Origin: Alphaproteobacteria bacterium | GTDB taxonomy: Bacteria; Pseudomonadota; Alphaproteobacteria; Rhizobiales; Xanthobacteraceae | Assembly (NCBI GenBank): GCA_005884465.1 | Contig: VAZH01000046.1 | Location: 1 to 6,573, forward strand | Direction of reading: 5' to 3' | Length of the DNA stretch: 6,573 bases | Part shown: positions 5,323-6,573 of the stretch, one piece after another | Layout of the letters: each line of letters begins with the position of its first letter | Position numbering within the stretch: the first letter of the stretch is position 1 | The notes under the pieces: generated by a model | Seen by the model: only the letters and a program-made list of their open reading frames with translations | Databases searched by the model: none | Told to the model about the DNA's origin: nothing | Translations under genes and position numbers: made by a program

Positions 5323-6543
5323 TTAAGCCAGCGCAGCCTTCAAATCGAAGTCGGTATCCGCCGCCTGTTCCGGTTCGATCGACCGGTTCATGGCAAGGAC
5401 GCGGCGTCCGAACACATGGTCCGAAGCCCGATTGATGGACTCGATCCCCACGAGCTGCCCGGATTTATAGCAGAATGCCGAAAATGATCTCTGGGCGCGA
5501 TCACCGCGCACTGCGACGCGATCGTAGCCGGTGGTCAGACCGGCGATCTGAAGCTTGTCGTCGCCCTGGTCGCTCCAGAACCATGGCAGGCCATCGTAGG
5601 TCTTGGCGTCGCCGGTCAATCGCGCCGCAACGCAGCGCGCGTGATCGGTGGCGTTCTGCACGGACTCCAGCCGCAGCGACGCGCCGAAGCGCGGGCTTGC
5701 GAACAGCGCACAGTCGCCAATCGCCGAGATGTTCGGATCCGACGTCAGCAATTGCTCGTTGACGATGATGCCCGACGCGACCGGCAGGCCAGCTTCCGCT
5801 GCCAGCTCGACATTGGGCAGGACGCCGACGCCGACCACGACAAGGTCCGCCGGCACATGGCGGCCGTCGCTGAGGCTGACACCTGCCACCTTGCTGCCAT
5901 CGCTCTCGATACTGGTCGCCTGCACGCCGAGATGAATGCGGATGCCCGCCGCGGTGTGCCGTTCCTGGAAAAAGTCCGAGATTTCCGCGGTCACCGCCCG
6001 CGCCATGACGCGCGTTCCGAGTTCTACCACATCCACCTCCAGGCCCTTGGCCCGGGCTGTGGCGGCGAATTCCAGGCCGATGAAGCCGGCGCCGATGACG
6101 ACGACATGCCCGGCCGACGCGGTCCGCTGCCGCAATGCCTCGCTTTCATCCAGGATTCGCAGATAGCGCACGTCTTCGAGGTTGGCGTTGGGGAGGTCGA
6201 GCAGCCGATTGCGCGCGCCGGTGGCCAGCACCAGATGCCCGTAATCGAGCGACGAGCCGGATGCGAGCGAGAGCCTGCGGGCACCGCGATCTATGGAAGC
6301 GGCATGATCGGCGATCAACTCGATGTTCTGCTCGCGATAAAATTTGTCGGGGCGGAACATCAGGCTGTCCGGACGGCCCTCGCCCTTCAGGTAGCCTTTG
6401 GACAAAGGCGGGCGCTGATAGGGCAAATGCGGCTCATCGTTGATCAGGCAGATGCGCTCGGCAAAACCATGCTGCCGCAACGATGCCGCGACCTGGAAGC
6501 CCGCGTGACCGGCGCCGACGATCAGAACTGTTCCTTGAGCCAT
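5323..6543 (-). CDS. NADH-dependent ferredoxin reductase, palustrisredoxin/putidaredoxin reductase type
   Basis: This FAD flavoprotein moves electrons from NADH to a small [2Fe-2S] ferredoxin serving a cytochrome P450 or other oxygenase in the cytoplasm. It has 406 residues, the normal length. The FAD Rossmann motif is GAGHAG (10-15), followed by the family block LPYQRPPLSKGYL (40-52). ATGARNR is at 107-113. The NAD-binding motif GAGFIG (151-156) ends in an acidic residue after the second strand (E174), which favours NADH over NADPH. The second FAD motif ISAIGDCA is at 272-279, and PWFWSDQGDDKLQI (320-333) is the class-specific C-terminal segment. The sequence closely resembles my memory of Rhodopseudomonas palustris palustrisredoxin reductase, the partner of Pux and CYP199A2. 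No ferredoxin or P450 is in the window. The start codon has no clear Shine-Dalgarno and the frame stays open to the right edge, so a slightly earlier start or coupling to an upstream gene is possible. Confidence 0.95.
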   Translation of the reverse strand: MAQGTVLIVGAGHAGFQVAASLRQHGFAERICLINDEPHLPYQRPPLSKGYLKGEGRPDSLMFRPDKFYREQNIELIADHAASIDRGARRLSLASGSSLDYGHLVLATGARNRLLDLPNANLEDVRYLRILDESEALRQRTASAGHVVVIGAGFIGLEFAATARAKGLEVDVVELGTRVMARAVTAEISDFFQERHTAAGIRIHLGVQATSIESDGSKVAGVSLSDGRHVPADLVVVGVGVLPNVELAAEAGLPVASGIIVNEQLLTSDPNISAIGDCALFASPRFGASLRLESVQNATDHARCVAARLTGDAKTYDGLPWFWSDQGDDKLQIAGLTTGYDRVAVRGDRAQRSFSAFCYKSGQLVGIESINRASDHVFGRRVLAMNRSIEPEQAADTDFDLKAALA

Positions 6544-6573
6544 TGGGTCAGACCGGCACGATGCGAAATGGGG

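Overview
The window looks like chromosomal DNA from an alphaproteobacterium of the Bradyrhizobium/Rhodopseudomonas group (Nitrobacteraceae). The grounds are high GC, a flavoprotein very close to the palustrisredoxin reductase I remember from Rhodopseudomonas palustris, and a 117-118 bp palindromic repeat of a type I associate with Bradyrhizobium intergenic regions. No database was searched, so the placement is inference.

Left part (1-2138). The first 39 bases are the start of a minus-strand gene that runs off the left edge. A 208 bp divergent intergenic region follows. Two plus-strand PfkB-superfamily carbohydrate kinases come next: a divergent one of unknown substrate (248-1156) and, 22 bp later, a canonical ribokinase (1179-2138). 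They are probably one transcript.

Right part (2215-6543). All genes are on the minus strand, reading right to left. First is an NADH-type ferredoxin reductase (6543-5323). After 99 bp comes a complete three-gene TRAP transporter: dctP (periplasmic binding protein), dctQ (small membrane subunit) and dctM (large membrane subunit). DctP captures an organic-acid-type solute in the periplasm and DctQM imports it, driven by a cation gradient. The reductase passes electrons from NADH to a [2Fe-2S] ferredoxin that feeds a cytochrome P450 or other oxygenase not seen here. The solute is unknown.

The most interesting structure is non-coding. Two diverged copies of one inverted-repeat element (REP-doublet/REPIN-like) lie at 2092-2208 and 4112-4229. 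Each begins 6-7 bp past the stop codon of a transporter gene (dctM and dctP). The first also invades the 3' end of the convergent ribokinase and supplies its last 15 codons and stop. The second sits between the binding-protein gene and the membrane genes, where it could set their relative mRNA levels, and it creates a false 40-residue N-terminal extension of DctQ. I found no CRISPR array, transposase, RNA gene or wholly new multi-gene system. Apart from the repeats, this is ordinary metabolic chromosome.
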